Origin: Allygus modestus
Taxonomy: Eukaryota; Arthropoda; Insecta; Hemiptera; Cicadellidae
Direction: 5' to 3'
Assembly (NCBI GenBank): GCA_963675035.1
Contig: OY776112.1
Location: forward strand, 353,281,387-353,345,386
DNA: 64,000 bases
Below are positions 35,240 to 48,291 of the stretch, one piece after another. A program made the translations under genes and the position numbers. Numbering within the stretch: position 1 is the stretch's first letter; every line of letters begins with the position of its first letter. The notes beneath the pieces are model-generated. The model saw only the letters and a program-made list of their open reading frames with translations, ran no database searches and was not told where the DNA came from.

Positions 35240-37733
35240 CATTAAGGGAAGGAAAGCTAGGTTGAGTCAGGCAATGTAGAATTAATATAAGTAGGAAATA
35301 ATAGTTTCAGTAATTTCGCGGCCGTCTATTAAATTGATTAAAATTAAAAATTTGTGATTCTTGCATTAAACAACCGCGACTTATTTCACAATCCGCAAAT
35401 TTCCGTCACATATAAACCTACATTCCTAGATTAAAAGTGAGCTTATGAGGGGGTACAGTTTCATAAGCGGCCACCAACTAATCGGATGCAATATATCGAT
35501 CTTAAACATTCGTTATATCGAATCGGAACACTCGATATTTTGAATCACATTTTAACAGTACATATGGAAAATTATTTACTCGATATTTATATTAATGCTA
35601 TAATCTAAAATCAACAAATTGTATATCGTCAATAATAATATGCAATGCCAGTTACAAATATATTTTAATGAAACATTTATCAAACAACAAACAAACGAAA
35701 ACTACAATTAAACAATTAAATAAATTCTAAAGAAACGTACAACTCCGCTAAAACTTAAGTTATCTTTGCCTGGGTAAACTTTATGGGCTGCTTTCTTGGA
35801 TTGAATAAACTAAGTTAATATAAGTTAGGCCTAAGCAAATATACCTAAGTTTTTGCTTGGTTATGCGTTTCTTTATTATTTGTTGTATTTTTAAATTTTA
35901 GTTTTCATTTGTTTGTTACTTGTTAAATGTTTCATTAAAAAACTAAACCTAATTAAATGCCTTCTGAAACCACTGAAACTGTTGCAAGACACTGGACATT
36001 CCTAAGCGACTACTTAAGGGGATGGAAGCTAGGGCGAGTCAGTCAATGTAAAATTAATATAAGTAAGAAATAATAGTTTCAGTAATTTCGCGGCAGTCTA
36101 TTAAATTGATTAAAATTAAAAATTTGTGATTCTTGCATTAAAAAACCGTGACTTATTTCACAATCTGCAAATTTCCGTCACATATAAACCTACATTCCCA
36201 CATTAAAAGTGAGCTTGTGAGGGGGTACAGTTTCATAAGCGGCCACCAACTAATCGGATGCAATATATCGATCTTAAACATTCATTATATCGAATCGGAA
36301 CACTCGATATTTTGAATCACATTTTAACAGTACCTACATATAGAAAATTATTTACTCGATATTTATATTAATGCTATAATCTAAAATCAACAAATTGTAT
36401 ATCGTCAATAATAATATGCAATGCCAGTTACAAATATATTTTAATGAAACATTTATCAAATAACAAACAAACGAAAACTACACTTAAACAAATAAATAAA
36501 TTCTAAAGAAACGTACAACTCAGCTAAAACTTAAGTTATCTTTGCCTGGGTAAACTTTATGGGCTGCTTTCTTGGATTGAATAAACTAAGTTAATATAAG
36601 TTAGGCCTAAGCAAATATACCTAAGTTTTGCTTGGTTATGCGTTTCTTTATTATTTGTTGTATTTTTAAATTTTAGTTTTCATTTGTTTGTTACTTGTTA
36701 AATGTTTCATTAAAAAACTAAACCTAATTAAATGCCTTCTGAAAACACTGAAACTGTTGCAAGACACTGGACATTCCTAAGCGACTACTTAAGGGGATGG
36801 AAGCTAGGGCGAGTCAGTCAATGTAAAATTAATATAAGTAAGAAATAATAGTTTCAGTAATTTCGCGGCAGTCTATTAAATTGATTAAAATTAAAAATTT
36901 GTGATTCTTGCATTAAAAAACCGTGACTTATTTCACAATCTACAAATTTCCGTCACATATAAACCTACATTCCCACATTAAAAGTGAGCTTGTGAGGGGG
37001 TACAGTTTCATAAGCGGCCACCAACTAATCGGATGCAATATATCGATCTTAAATATTCATTATATCGAATCGGAACACTCGATATTTTGAATCACATTTT
37101 AACAGTACCTACATATAGAAAATTATTTACTCGATATTTATATTAATGCTATAATCTAAAATCAACAAATTGTATATCGTCAATAATAATATGCAATGCC
37201 AGTTACAAGTATATTTTAATGAAACATTTATCAAATAACAAACAAACGAAAACTACACTTAAACAAATAAATAAATTCTAAAGAAACGTACAACTCAGCT
37301 AAAACTTAAGTTATCTTTGCCTGGGTAAACTTTATGGGCTGCTTTCTTGGATTGAATAAACTAAGTTAATATAAGTTAGGCCTAAGCAAATATACCTAAG
37401 TTTTTGCTTGGTTATGCGTTTCTTTATTATTTGTTGTATTTTTAAATTTTAGTTTTCATTTGTTTGTTACTTGTTAAATGTTTCATTAAAAAACTAAACC
37501 TAATTAAATGCCTTCTGAAACCACTGAAACTGTTGCAAGACACTGGACATTCCTAAGCGACTACTTAAGGGGAGGGAAGCTAGGGCGAGTCAGGCAATGT
37601 AGAATTAATATAAGTAAGAAATAATAGTTTCAGTAATTTCGCGGCAGTCTATTAAATTGATTAAAATTAAAAATTTGTGATTCTTGCATTAAACAACCGT
37701 GACTTATTTCACAATCTGCAAATTTCCGTCACA
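35240..37733. repeat. Tandem array of about 775-bp units, right copy (3 full units plus part)
   Basis: Unit ends (CCGTCACA) lie at 35410, 36182, 36957 and 37733 (spacing 772, 775, 776). The unit is the same as in the left array, with the same internal inverted repeat, but there is one more full unit. Neighbouring units on the right differ by only a few bases, for example a CACATATAGAAAA variant, consistent with recent unit duplication or conversion. Confidence 0.92.
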
Positions 37734-39633
37734 TAAATGAATTTAATTTCAGTTTGAGATGCTGTATTTCATACTCTAAGCTTTTAGTTCTTTGGGATTA
37801 AATTATTGTTGGTACAATATTCTCAATTTTAGTACGCTATGTAGAGTCAATGTCGTGGTGTCAACTCTGTCAGTGTCATGGTGTCAACTCTGTCAGTGGC
37901 GCGGCGTTATTGTTAAAAAAATTCTGATGTTTTCGTCTTGATTACGATCTACGATGACTCTTGGTTGAGTTTATTGTTTATTTTTACATGGATTCTATAT
38001 TTTATTAACTTGATTAGCTTGGTTAACTTGATTGGCACAGTTTCATATTACCTTCCCAAGTAAAATCAATAACTTTTGCCTAGCTGAAGTGTTGGTAGTA
38101 GTGATGTGCGATACGTATCGTATCGTATTGGCTTTTACTGTAGTAGTACCTTCTGGCTATTACTGTAGTAGAGCTCTAAATATCTCCATAATACATAATT
38201 TTAAACTTCCAAACTAATAAAATAAAAATAAAATAATGAATGCACATATTGAAGCGAATTACAAAGTGCCAACACGTTTTTAATACGATAACGTTGATGA
38301 TAGTGCGTTCGCATTGGTCCTAAAGAGGTATACTTGTGTGAGGTGGTAATTTGAGGTAACAGGTACTAATTATTTCAGGTCAAGGTGGGAATTTAGAAGA
38401 TTTTGATTGGCAATACTGTCCAGCTGTCAGTCACAGCAATAAATGTCAGTGGAAGCTTAACCTCAAACAAGTTCCTAATCAAAATGTTTATTCTGCAGCA
38501 ATTTCTGCTAAAAGCTAAAGTAATGTGTTGCCAGAATACAGTCTAGTGTATGTAAAAGTTATTTTCTGTTTGTATGCTGTTTTAGTTAGCAAATCATCTT
38601 TTTAGCATCTGTGATTCAACTTTTTCAGTAAGTTAGCAGTTTAATCAGTTTCAACATATTTAGCCCCTATGGCACAGTTTCATATTACCTTCCCAAGTAA
38701 AATCAATAAATTTTGCCTAGCTGAAGTGTTGGTAGTAGTGATGTGCGATACGTATCGTATCGGAATATTGAAAGTGTTCTGGCTTTCGGCCAGAAATAGG
38801 CTATGTGTTCAGCCAAAATGAATTTTTTCCACGGTTTGTGTAATATTAGGCCTAAGGCCTCCAAATAACTTTATTTTATGTTCTTGGGTTGACCTACATC
38901 TTGGTGAGGTCAGCCATTCATTTTGGTTCAGTGTAAATGTGTTTTTGAGACTTGTTAAGTTAGGCATAGTGACTCAATTGATTATCTTGAATAAGTGGGC
39001 TTCTGGGACTTTTCCAGTGCCACGTTTGGTCACTTTTAGTTGTAATTAAGCTCATACATGTTCCCTGCAAGTTTTATTTAATTTATTTCATAGATAAGAA
39101 AATAATAAGCATTTTAAGTTTTGCTATTTCTGTAATTTAAGTTACCCCAGGGAACATTACGTCATAGATTAAGCATACTCCTTAGGAGATCACCCATCGT
39201 AATGGGACAAGCGTACACGGTCTGCTTGTACGTCCAAGGCGACGGCGGAGCTAGTTCGGAACGTCTACGCTGCTGCGCTGCTGTCGCTGCCCTTCCCCTC
39301 TCCCCCTTCGGCCGCGCGCCCATCCTAACAGCCCCTCCGCTAACCCCTCTTATACAGGGTCCCCACCCAACCGTGAAAACCATGAAACCTTGAATAAGCC
39401 GTGAATTTCGTATACCGTGAAAAAACCTGGAATAAGCCGTGAATTTCGATCTCAAACCTTAAAAATATATCAAACTTGAAAAACAGTAAAAAATATCTTA
39501 TCAGAAAATATCACATTTGTTTTCAGATAGGAAAATTTACAACAGAATTATTACCGTTGTTAGTACTTGTAAATATGGTGAATACCGCGTCGTCTGCCTA
39601 CTTGCAGATTGCAGCTGTGCAGATGATTTAAGA

Positions 39634-40059
39634 TAGTGATGTGCGATACGGCGATACGATACGTATCGGACTCAGATATCGTATCGGCCGTATCGTATCG
39701 GTGCTGTGTATCGCGATACGAGTATCGTATCGCTTAACATATTGTGCCTAAACGATACGACGTATATTGTATTATACACTGCAGTTAAAAATACGGCCAT
39801 CGAGGTATTTCCACTGGTTTTAATTGTAGTACCACAGAAAGAAGACTTTTGAAGAATTCTTGTCGAATATAAATATAACCTCATTGTTTTACAGCCAAGA
39901 AAATAATATCGAAATATCGTCTCTTGTGCCGATACAAAATCGAGTATCGTTTTAGGCTATAAGATACGTATCGTTTCAAAAATATCGTGACAAAATATCG
40001 TATCGTCCCTAGCGTATCGCGATATTCCTATACGATACGATACATATCGCACATCACTA
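39634..40059. mobile_element. hAT MITE, 426 bp, TAGTGATGTGCGATACG family
   Basis: It begins TAGTGATGTGCGATACGG and ends with the inverse (TATCGCACATCACTA). The 8-bp target duplication ATTTAAGA is perfect at 39626-39633 and 40060-40067. The interior is dense in ATCGTATCG and CGATACG phrases, typical of subterminal transposase-binding repeats. The same end occurs in the direct repeats at 24473, 25113, 38037 and 38671. Confidence 0.93.
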
Positions 40060-40329
40060 ATTTAAGATTGGTTCTGGTTTCCACGGTGCAAAGGAGCTCG
40101 GGCCGACTCGGGCGACAGTTGTTAAGTTGCTGGGGTTTTTTCACTGTCAACTGACTGCTGACTGACACTTGTGTAAGACCGTTTAAGTGTCTTCTTTACT
40201 GTATGTCATTTGCCTACACACGTTTTGTATCAGTCGGTGACAGTAGACAACTACTGTATCTAGACTGTTAACTATACTATACAACTGTCGCGTCAGTAAC
40301 TTGCCCATTCCGTTTACACGGTGCGTAGT

Positions 40330-41150
40330 CAGCGTTGCCACTTCGAGAGAAATTACCCTTGCCGGTGATAATTTTGAACTTCGAGGGTAAAAAGGGGGAA
40401 TTTTACTAAAGCTTTTAAAAATATACAAACTTATATTATCCTCTGTTATATACTTATAATACATTCATTGATGTTTATTTATGATTAAATTAGGCCAACT
40501 ACATTTCTCTACTTTATCGACCCTTCCGATTTTCGTGACTCTGACGAATACTCACGAACTCCATGACAGAAATCAAGCTTGAGTAAGGATTACATGTACA
40601 GTGATTGTCTCATGTTAACACGTGAAAGAGCCATGAGTGCCAGGACGACAAGAAGTCCGCTAAGTTGCAGTAATGTCTGCAAGTTTTAACGTCAACCAGA
40701 CAATAAATAACAAAAATAGAAAATGGGGATTAATGTCACCTGTCTCCGCCTACCTAATCCTAGCAGTTGATAGACTGAAAGATAGACAGCGTTAGCTGTT
40801 TTATAATTGACGTTTATGGCTGTAAACAAAATTGTATCAGCTGTTAATCATTTATATACTGTGATTTTTTAAGCAGTAAAATAAATTCTGAGAAAAATCC
40901 GTTATATCTCGCATGAAAAAATTGAGACAAAAACTGGCTGGCGTATGCAACTTCTATTTTCATTCTTTATTCTAAACTTTAAAATTAACTATACATCAGT
41001 GACATCTATAGGCGGCTCCTCAAACCTATCAAATTTCAAGCACATTTCCTTTATTTCATTAGCACTCTACTCAAATACAGGAGTTTAGATTTTGAGGGTA
41101 ATTTTGACGAGGATCGAAGGTAATTCGGGAAAAAGTGATTGGCAACACTG
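40330..41150. mobile_element. Probable hAT MITE, 821 bp
   Basis: The left end is CAGCGTTGCCACTT and the right end is the inverse of CAGTGTTGCCAATCACTT. Flanking octamers TGCGTAGT and AGCGAAGT match at six of eight positions, an imperfect target duplication. Both ends carry a GAGGGTAA or AAATTACCC-like phrase. No transposase. Confidence 0.65.
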
Positions 41151-41792
41151 AGCGAAGTAGAAATCACCAGCAACCGATAACCGATAGACTGATGACATGA
41201 CTTACGACAACAATAAAACAATAAGAAACTCTAAAATAGTTCTTATTTTTTAAAAGGTTCACTTGGGATGCATGTATGGTTTTATGGTTCTGTGACATCG
41301 TAATTGCAATGTTGGAAAGTTTTAACTAGTATTTGACCACTGCACGTCTGCGTTGTTGTTTTGCAAACGGTATAGGTTATGTTTTTTAATATTTCGACCG
41401 TGAAATTGAAAAATTTTGACCCTGAAAACCGTGAAAAACCCGTGAATTTGATCATTAAGTTTGAGTGGGAACCCTGTTATATCTCCCATCTCCCAACCCC
41501 CAACACACACACTCCGCTGAGTGCACCGACCGAAGCCTGTTACCACGTCCCGCCACCGCCAACGGCCGAGGCGCCTCGCCGAGGTGGTCTGCTGCCTGAA
41601 ACTGCCGCAAGCGTCTTTCGATTTTCATAGGAATGTCATGACCCATTCACATTACAATGTTATATTATTATACGCTAGTTATTAACAGGTGAAGACTGAG
41701 AAAGAATATGTTCGACCTTGCCTTATAAATCTGATTAATGATTATATTAATTGTTTTTGAGTTTTCCCAATAAATTTAATTTATTTTTTATA

Positions 41793-41921
41793 TTTTAGCG
41801 AATTTCCCCTATAGGGAAGAAGTTATTACCGTAGTCGGCATGGTAAGACCTAGGCCCGGGACCATGATAACTTTTAGTTTTGAGGTCCCCAGACCCCAAA
41901 AACACCATTCGTTCAAAACTG

Positions 41922-41952
<31 letters not shown>

Positions 41953-42745
41953 CCGTGAACACGATAACTCTCGTAAAAATTATCCGATTTTGATGAAATT
42001 TGGTATAAACGTGTAAAGCAACATTTATGACTTTAAGTTCGAAAACCAGCCAGATCGCTTTATCCGAAGGGGTATTTTGGGGGGGTTTTGTACCCCAAAA
42101 ATGTTTTTTTTTGAATTTTTTACATATAATTTCGGAAATAGTCAAATTTTAGTTTTCACCATTAGATTCAGCTTAAAAAAACACACAATTTGGTATTTTG
42201 ATTATTTCTCTACGTCAATTGGTTACCCAGATATTGAAAGTGCTAAACACAGTACGTTGTCTAATGTTATTCTTATGGAGGAAAAGAAAAATTTTATATC
42301 TCGCTTATTAATCAACGTATACTGACAAAACTTGGTATACGGCTTCATCTGGTTGTGGACCATTGATATTTGCTCAAAAAACAATTTTTTGCTAAAGGCT
42401 CCCGTAGCAGCAAACCTGCGTACTCAGACCCATGTTATTCTTATGGAGAATAAGTAACGTGTTATCTCCCTTAATTATGAAAATAAATTAATGAAATTTG
42501 GTATGTGGCTTTACCTAAATGAGTTATATTGATATTTGTATAAAACCCCATTTTTGTTTTCCTTCCTTCAGCAAACCTGCATACTCAGCCGCCATGTTAT
42601 TCTTATGGATAATAATTAAAATGTCATAAATCGTTTATTTATGAATGTATATTGATGAAACTTGGTATGTGGCTTTATGTGGTATTAAGATACATATATT
42701 TGCATTGGAAATTCGCTGAGTACGCAGGTTTGCTGCTACGGGAGT
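41793..42745 (+). repeat. Repeat R1, full-length copy
   Basis: It runs from TTTTAGCGAATTTCCCCTAT through (AT)n at about 41922-41949, GTGAACACGATAACTCTCG, and then three or four degenerate internal repeats of about 165 bp. Each internal repeat carries a GAAACTTGGTAT-like and an AGCAAACCTGCATACTCAGC-like phrase, and the copy ends near GTGGTATTAAGATAC. A short inverse copy of the CTGAGTACGCAGGTTTGCTG phrase follows at about 42717-42740. No coding frame. Class unknown. Confidence 0.8.
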
Positions 42746-43044
42746 ATTTTATATTTTGCGAACCATAAATTTGAACTTTGGTAGTTGCAACATATTTTAA
42801 TAATGGATGCTGTTTTTTGTTTCAAAGCAAGTACCGAGTCCAAAGTGGTTGTGAAATCACTGTGATTTATGAAAGTCAAAAATTTATGAAATCTTAATAA
42901 TCTGAGATAATAAATCTCAGATCTAAATTCACTGTTCCTTAATTATGTCCGCATTGTTGTTCACTGTTTCCTGCTTCATTCCTCATAAGCAATAAGCATA
43001 AATTAGTTGTGGTCCAGAAATGTCAAGAAGTCTTTAGCATTTAT

Positions 43045-45368
43045 CAGGGGCGGATCCAGGGAGTCACGTTGGGGGGGAATGCCGGGGATTTTGGGGGGTA
43101 TGGAATACTCTTCAGGCTCAGGGGTGGGGGTCCGGGATTCCATCCCCGGAAATATCAATAATTTTATTGGCCGTAAAAAATAGCCGAACGCGTTTTATTG
43201 ACCAAATTGTGCGTTATCGGCCTAAAAAGACGACTGTATAGAATTCATGGACCAAAATCAGAAATTGTACCTGTTATTTCGGATAAAAATGACAATTTGA
43301 CCGCATTTCATGGTTGCCGTAACTTTTAGACCAAAAACGACCAATGAACGTAGTTTATCGGGCAAAAATACCGCAATAGTTTATACTCAAACCGCAATTC
43401 AAAGGCCAACCGCCAGCGGAAGTATCAAAGTATGTTATCGTCCAAAACAAAGATTTTACCGAGACTAACATCGAAACAAATTTTATCAGCCGAGATACGG
43501 CGATTTTAAAAGACACCCGAGATACATATTATTGGCCTAAAATAGCAATATATTCTAATTTAGCCGTCTAAAACGTCATACGGACCACATATTTCAGCAT
43601 GAAAACGGTCAAACTGTGTTATTAGAAAAATTTACCGATCGGGTGTGTGTTATCAACCAAAATCGATAATGTTATCGGCAATTTTACAGCAAAATTGCTA
43701 GCCAAAATACGACCGCAAAGTTTGTTATCGGCTGAAAATTGAGTACCAACCTTATTTATTGCCGGAAATGTACTTAATTGCTAAAAAACGGCAATCGGAC
43801 CGCATTTTCTCGGTAAAAAACAAAGCCGGGTCGTGTTTTATATACAAAAGCGAAGTCCGAAACGCATTTTACCGGGCAAAATCAGATATTTGGCCGTGTT
43901 TTATCGGTAAAACATAAATTTTGCCACAACTTGGTGGTCAAAAACACCAAAATGAGTGAATTTTTTAAGTATAATGGGATGGACCACGTTTTATTGGCCT
44001 CAAGTGGCAAGCGAGCCGCATATTATCCACGGAAATAGCAATATAGCCTTGTTTTAGCGCCCGAAAAAAGCAATTGACCGACAAACCCCTTTTGCGATTT
44101 GTAGGGCAAAAATATTGACCTCAAAAAATTTAAGGGCCGCATTTTATCGGCCGAAAAAGTCTGCGTTTTACAGAAACAAATTGTTTAAACAAAATAGTCA
44201 ATTCCACTTCATTCTATTTGCCAAAAACAACCGTTTTCCTAGCATTTTAAAGTCCGAAATCGACGGTCGCAACTTGTTTATTGACCGAAAATGACGACCG
44301 AGCTTCAATATATGCCAAAAATCACAATCTAACCGTGATTTATCATAAAAATTGACAATCGGACCACATTTCCCCAACGTAAAATAAAGCCGGATTCCGT
44401 TTTATAGGCCCGAACGACAACCGGAACGTATTTTTTACGAATACAGTCGGCGATTCGACCCCGATCTATCACCAAAGAACGCCTATTTTTCCGCTTCGGA
44501 TGGATCAAAAACAGGAATTTACTTGCATTTAATGGCCCGAAATGACGATCGGCAACGTTTTTTATTGTCTGGAAATGACAACCAAAACTTTTCTTATTGA
44601 CTGGGAACGACAGCGAGGTAGAAAACATGTCGGGATAGACCATGCTCGCGCCCATAGTCGGGATAGACCAAAATTGACACCACCGGCATTCCTGTAAAAA
44701 TTCGGGTTCAGAAACTACAGGACTTAAAACATCCAAAATTCTAGGCTTGCAGAAAGTTTTGGGATTTTACATATTCCGTTACAGAAAGAATGAGAACATT
44801 CTGTCTTGGGGCCTGGGGGTCCGCAGACCACCTTTCGGGAAGCACTGCTATTTTAGGCTGGTAATATGTGTCTCGGGTGTCCCTTAAAATTGTTTAAAAT
44901 CGCCGGATCTCGGCCGATCAAATTTGTTTCGATCTTAGTTTAGGTAAAATCTTTGTTTTCAACGATAACATACTTTGATACTTCCGCTGGCGTGTTTGGC
45001 CTTTAAATTGCAGTTTGGATATAAACTGTTGAGGTTTTTTTGGCCGATAAACTATGTTCACTTGTCGTTTACGGTTTAAAAGTTACAGCGAACTTGAAAT
45101 GTGGTAAAATTGCCATTTTTAATCCAAAAACAGGTCAAATAGCTGATTTCGGTCCATGAATTCAATAGTCGTCTTTTTAGGCCGATAACTCACATTTTGG
45201 TCTATAAAACGCGTTCGGCTATTTTTTACAGCCGATAAAATTATTGATATGGAGTTTTTAACAAATTTCCTGGGGAGGACTCCCAGACCCCCTACCCCGG
45301 GGGGATTCCATACCCCCCCAAGCCCCTGGCATTCCCCCCCCCCGTGCGACTCCCTGTATCTGCCCCTG
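43045..45368. mobile_element. Long element with about 500-bp inverted ends and degenerate short repeats
   Basis: It starts CAGGGGCGGATCCAGGGAGT. It ends with the inverse form (CTCCCTGTATCTGCCCCTG). The first and last 500 bp are imperfect inverse copies. The middle, about 43560-44670, is built of diverged phrases such as TTTATCGGCC, CCAAAAACGACAA and GACCGCATTTT recurring every 35-60 bp. No target duplication is evident, so it may be two elements or a rearranged one. The 135-residue minus-strand frame (44329-44736) falls in the repeats and has no domain. Confidence 0.65.
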
Positions 45369-48291
45369 GTTCTGACGAGTCAGTGGGAACTACGCATGGG
45401 AATATTGATCTGTCGTGCTATAAAGTTTCCTTTAGCTCGATCACACCCCAATGGCAAATGTACTTGCATGAAAATAATATAGGTAACCAATTGAGTTATT
45501 CTTAATGAAATTATAGATAAGTTACTTAGTTATCTGGAATACGACTTCTGAGTTTTTAAGAGGTTTCGGAAGCTTTGGTCATGCCCGGAATGCAGTGATG
45601 CATGAAAATATTTAACTATATATAGATTAATTTAAATAGAGGCTAATTCCTATTTCATCCATGCGTGTAGCACGGTTTACCGAATGTACAGTGTGATAGT
45701 TATTAACTTGTAAAGAAATAATTGAATTTGAATACTTGCTTACAGATTTGTTAATATGAAGAATTGTTTGCGATGGTGCCTCGTACTAGAGACACATATA
45801 CCTGTGCCTGCAGCAAGTGTATTAATTTTGCTTGTTATGTTGCATTAAATTTATTTAACATAAGTTTTAACATCTGTTTTGGTTTTTGATTTTAGTGGCA
45901 GTGCAGAAGAAGTTTCCTGGATGAACTGGAGGGCGCTTTGAAAATAATAAAGTTACCAATTTATGACATAAAATTAAATCAATTAAAAACAACAGTAGAA
46001 TACAGTGTTTTTTTGATATTACTTTTCTATTCATATAAGGTATTCAATAAAATTTGTAATTTTATCAATAATTTGAGTTTTATTTAAGCTACTTCCTTTG
46101 CTAGTAAGTAAAGTAATGCAATTTCATTAATTTGCTATACAAAATCCCGTGAAAATGTTATAAAGTAGGCCTGATCACTTTAGTATTAATTTTTTATCAG
46201 GCAAATGAATTTAAAATTTATTACCTCCAAGAGACTGAATATTTCAATAGCAATTTATGTTTCTAAAACAAGTGGGATGATCAGCGTTGGAGGGGAAGTT
46301 AACAATACTATCTGTCATAATAATATCCCTGCGGAAAACATTTGGCTACTCAGTATATTAAATATATTTTACTGGGTGAACGTATGGTAATAAGTTTTTA
46401 TGGTAGTCTTTATAAACACGAGGATGGTATTCTAACCAAAATTAACAATATATCATTTATGTTTTTGAGTATTGTATTTTAAATTATGTCTTAACAAATA
46501 GGTACTAAATTATTACATTAGGTTTCTTGGTTTTTTTTTCAAATGGAATGGTCAACACAAGCCATTGAACTGTGTCACTGTTGTAAGCAGTATATTTGGA
46601 ACATTTGTTCTTGTAGGATTAGCTATTTTTTACTCTTAAAAAAGTTTATTTTCTTTTGCTGATTTAAAATTTATTTGCTGTTATTTAAATATTTGTTTGC
46701 CTATAAAACTTAATGTTTAAACATATGGGTGCAGCAAACTCGTTAGGTTGAAGGTAAATTAAAATAATTTGTGTTAGGCCTAATCAATAAAGGCTGTCCC
46801 ACACTTCTCGCGAATACGCCTGATCATTTGGCCTAACTACAATTTTTCGGTAGTCGCGATAAGTGTGGGAGCTGCACGAAATATTTTGTATCAGTACACT
46901 ATCGCCGAATGATTCTCTCGATGTTTGGAACGAGTCTTGCACCAAATCAACCAAATGTGTACAACAAACTAATCAAGTACACGCTCGCCCAATACCAATG
47001 CAATACCATGCTCGCCCATTCACTTCCGCTCGTCTCCTTTGATTTGTGCCAAAACCCGACAAAAACAGCACAGGTGAACACGAATTATGGTGAGGCGAAC
47101 TATCCCGAACATTTGAGAACATTTAATCATTTGAGATGATTTAAGTTTTATTTAAGAAACAACAAATTAATGAGTGCTAAACTCTGTTAATTTTTGTTTG
47201 ACCAAACTATATTTGAAATTAACCTTCGCACTGTAAAAAATAATCGTGTTAATTCGACCCAAATTTAATACCAAGATGTCCCAGTAAGACCTCACACACT
47301 CTTGTGTCAAAATAACACTCAGCTGCTTGTGTTGAAGTTCACCCACTTACCTGAGTTGGAAACCATCACAATTCCTTGTGTCACTCGGTAACACATATTT
47401 CTTCCGTGTTAAATGTTTAACACATTTTTGTGTGTGAAAAAAATTACTCTTATGATTAAGCAACACAGAAATACTGTGTTAAAATACTTACCCAAATTTG
47501 TATTAATATAACCATTTTATTGTAAATAACACGCAGCATAATAAGTCAACACATAACATTTGTGTTATATTTGTTACACAAATTTGAGTGAAATATTAAC
47601 CAAAATACCTGTCAGGTAAGTTTGTATTTTTTCTGTGTAAAGAAAAACAGTGAACAGCTTATTTCTTGTGCAAAATTAAATGTCTGTAATGGTATACATC
47701 ACTTGAGAAAGGTTAAATCACCGGGAAATATTGCACAGACAAATTCAACTCGACATCACCTGTCCACCAACAATTTTATACACCAAGTTTCAGTAAAAAT
47801 TTATATATCACATTAAGATGGGTATAAATTTAAAACTTTATACTAATAAAGGTAACCCACCGTAAAGTTGCTTTTGAAACACTTATACTCTACATAGTTT
47901 AAAATTACACCAGGTATTCGTCTTCACATTACAGGTTTGATCTTGAGTGACCAAAACAGTAAAAAAATATTTTTAAACTGTTTAAAAAAAACATAATCTT
48001 TAAACTGGACAAATTTTGAGGGGTTATTCAAATTTTATAGTTTGTTCATATATTTAATATATAATATTGCAAAAAATATTTCATCTGTAAATAAATTAAG
48101 CATTCCTATTAAGTTACGTTAAAAACGGTTAATTGAAAAAATTAACCTGGATTAAAAGTTATCACTTTTCACAACCGTACCAAAAGATACAATGAAATTT
48201 TCAAGATTCTAAATCACTGGATCTTCCAACTTTATATGTAAATAGGTATATTCAAAAATACTAAACATTTAAAGATAAAACACTTTATTGC

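Larger units (their letters stand above)
31945..39162 (-). repeat. Right palindrome arm, inner block
   Basis: Reverse complement of 24079-31307 (see that entry). It ends at GGGAACATTACGTC, 39162, after which left and right diverge. Contents that mirror the left are the TTAGG-like tract, GC-rich island, tandem array and direct-repeat pair. Confidence 0.95.
39355..41476. mobile_element. TIR element, 2122 bp, carrying two nested elements
   Basis: The left end is CAGGGTCCCCACCCAA and the right end is the inverse of CAGGGTTCCCACTCAAACTT. A possible 5-bp target duplication, TTATA, lies at 39350-39354 and 41477-41481. Near both ends the phrase CCGTGAATTT or CCGTGAAAA recurs as subterminal repeats. 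The interior contains hAT MITEs at 39634-40059 and 40330-41150. It splits a GC-rich host or older-element segment. No transposase frame is visible. Confidence 0.75.
39163..44744. other. Right-only block between the two collinear palindrome blocks
   Basis: No collinear partner on the left. It holds a GC-rich stretch (about 39225-39350, resumed at about 41480-41625 after the inserted element), a nested set of TIR elements, an R1 copy and most of a degenerate-repeat element, listed separately. Positions 41630-41792 and 42746-43044 show nothing notable. Confidence 0.8.

Noticed and set aside
44329..44736. 135-residue minus-strand open frame
   Set aside because: Lies in the degenerate-repeat element, shows no domain, and has no partner in other copies.
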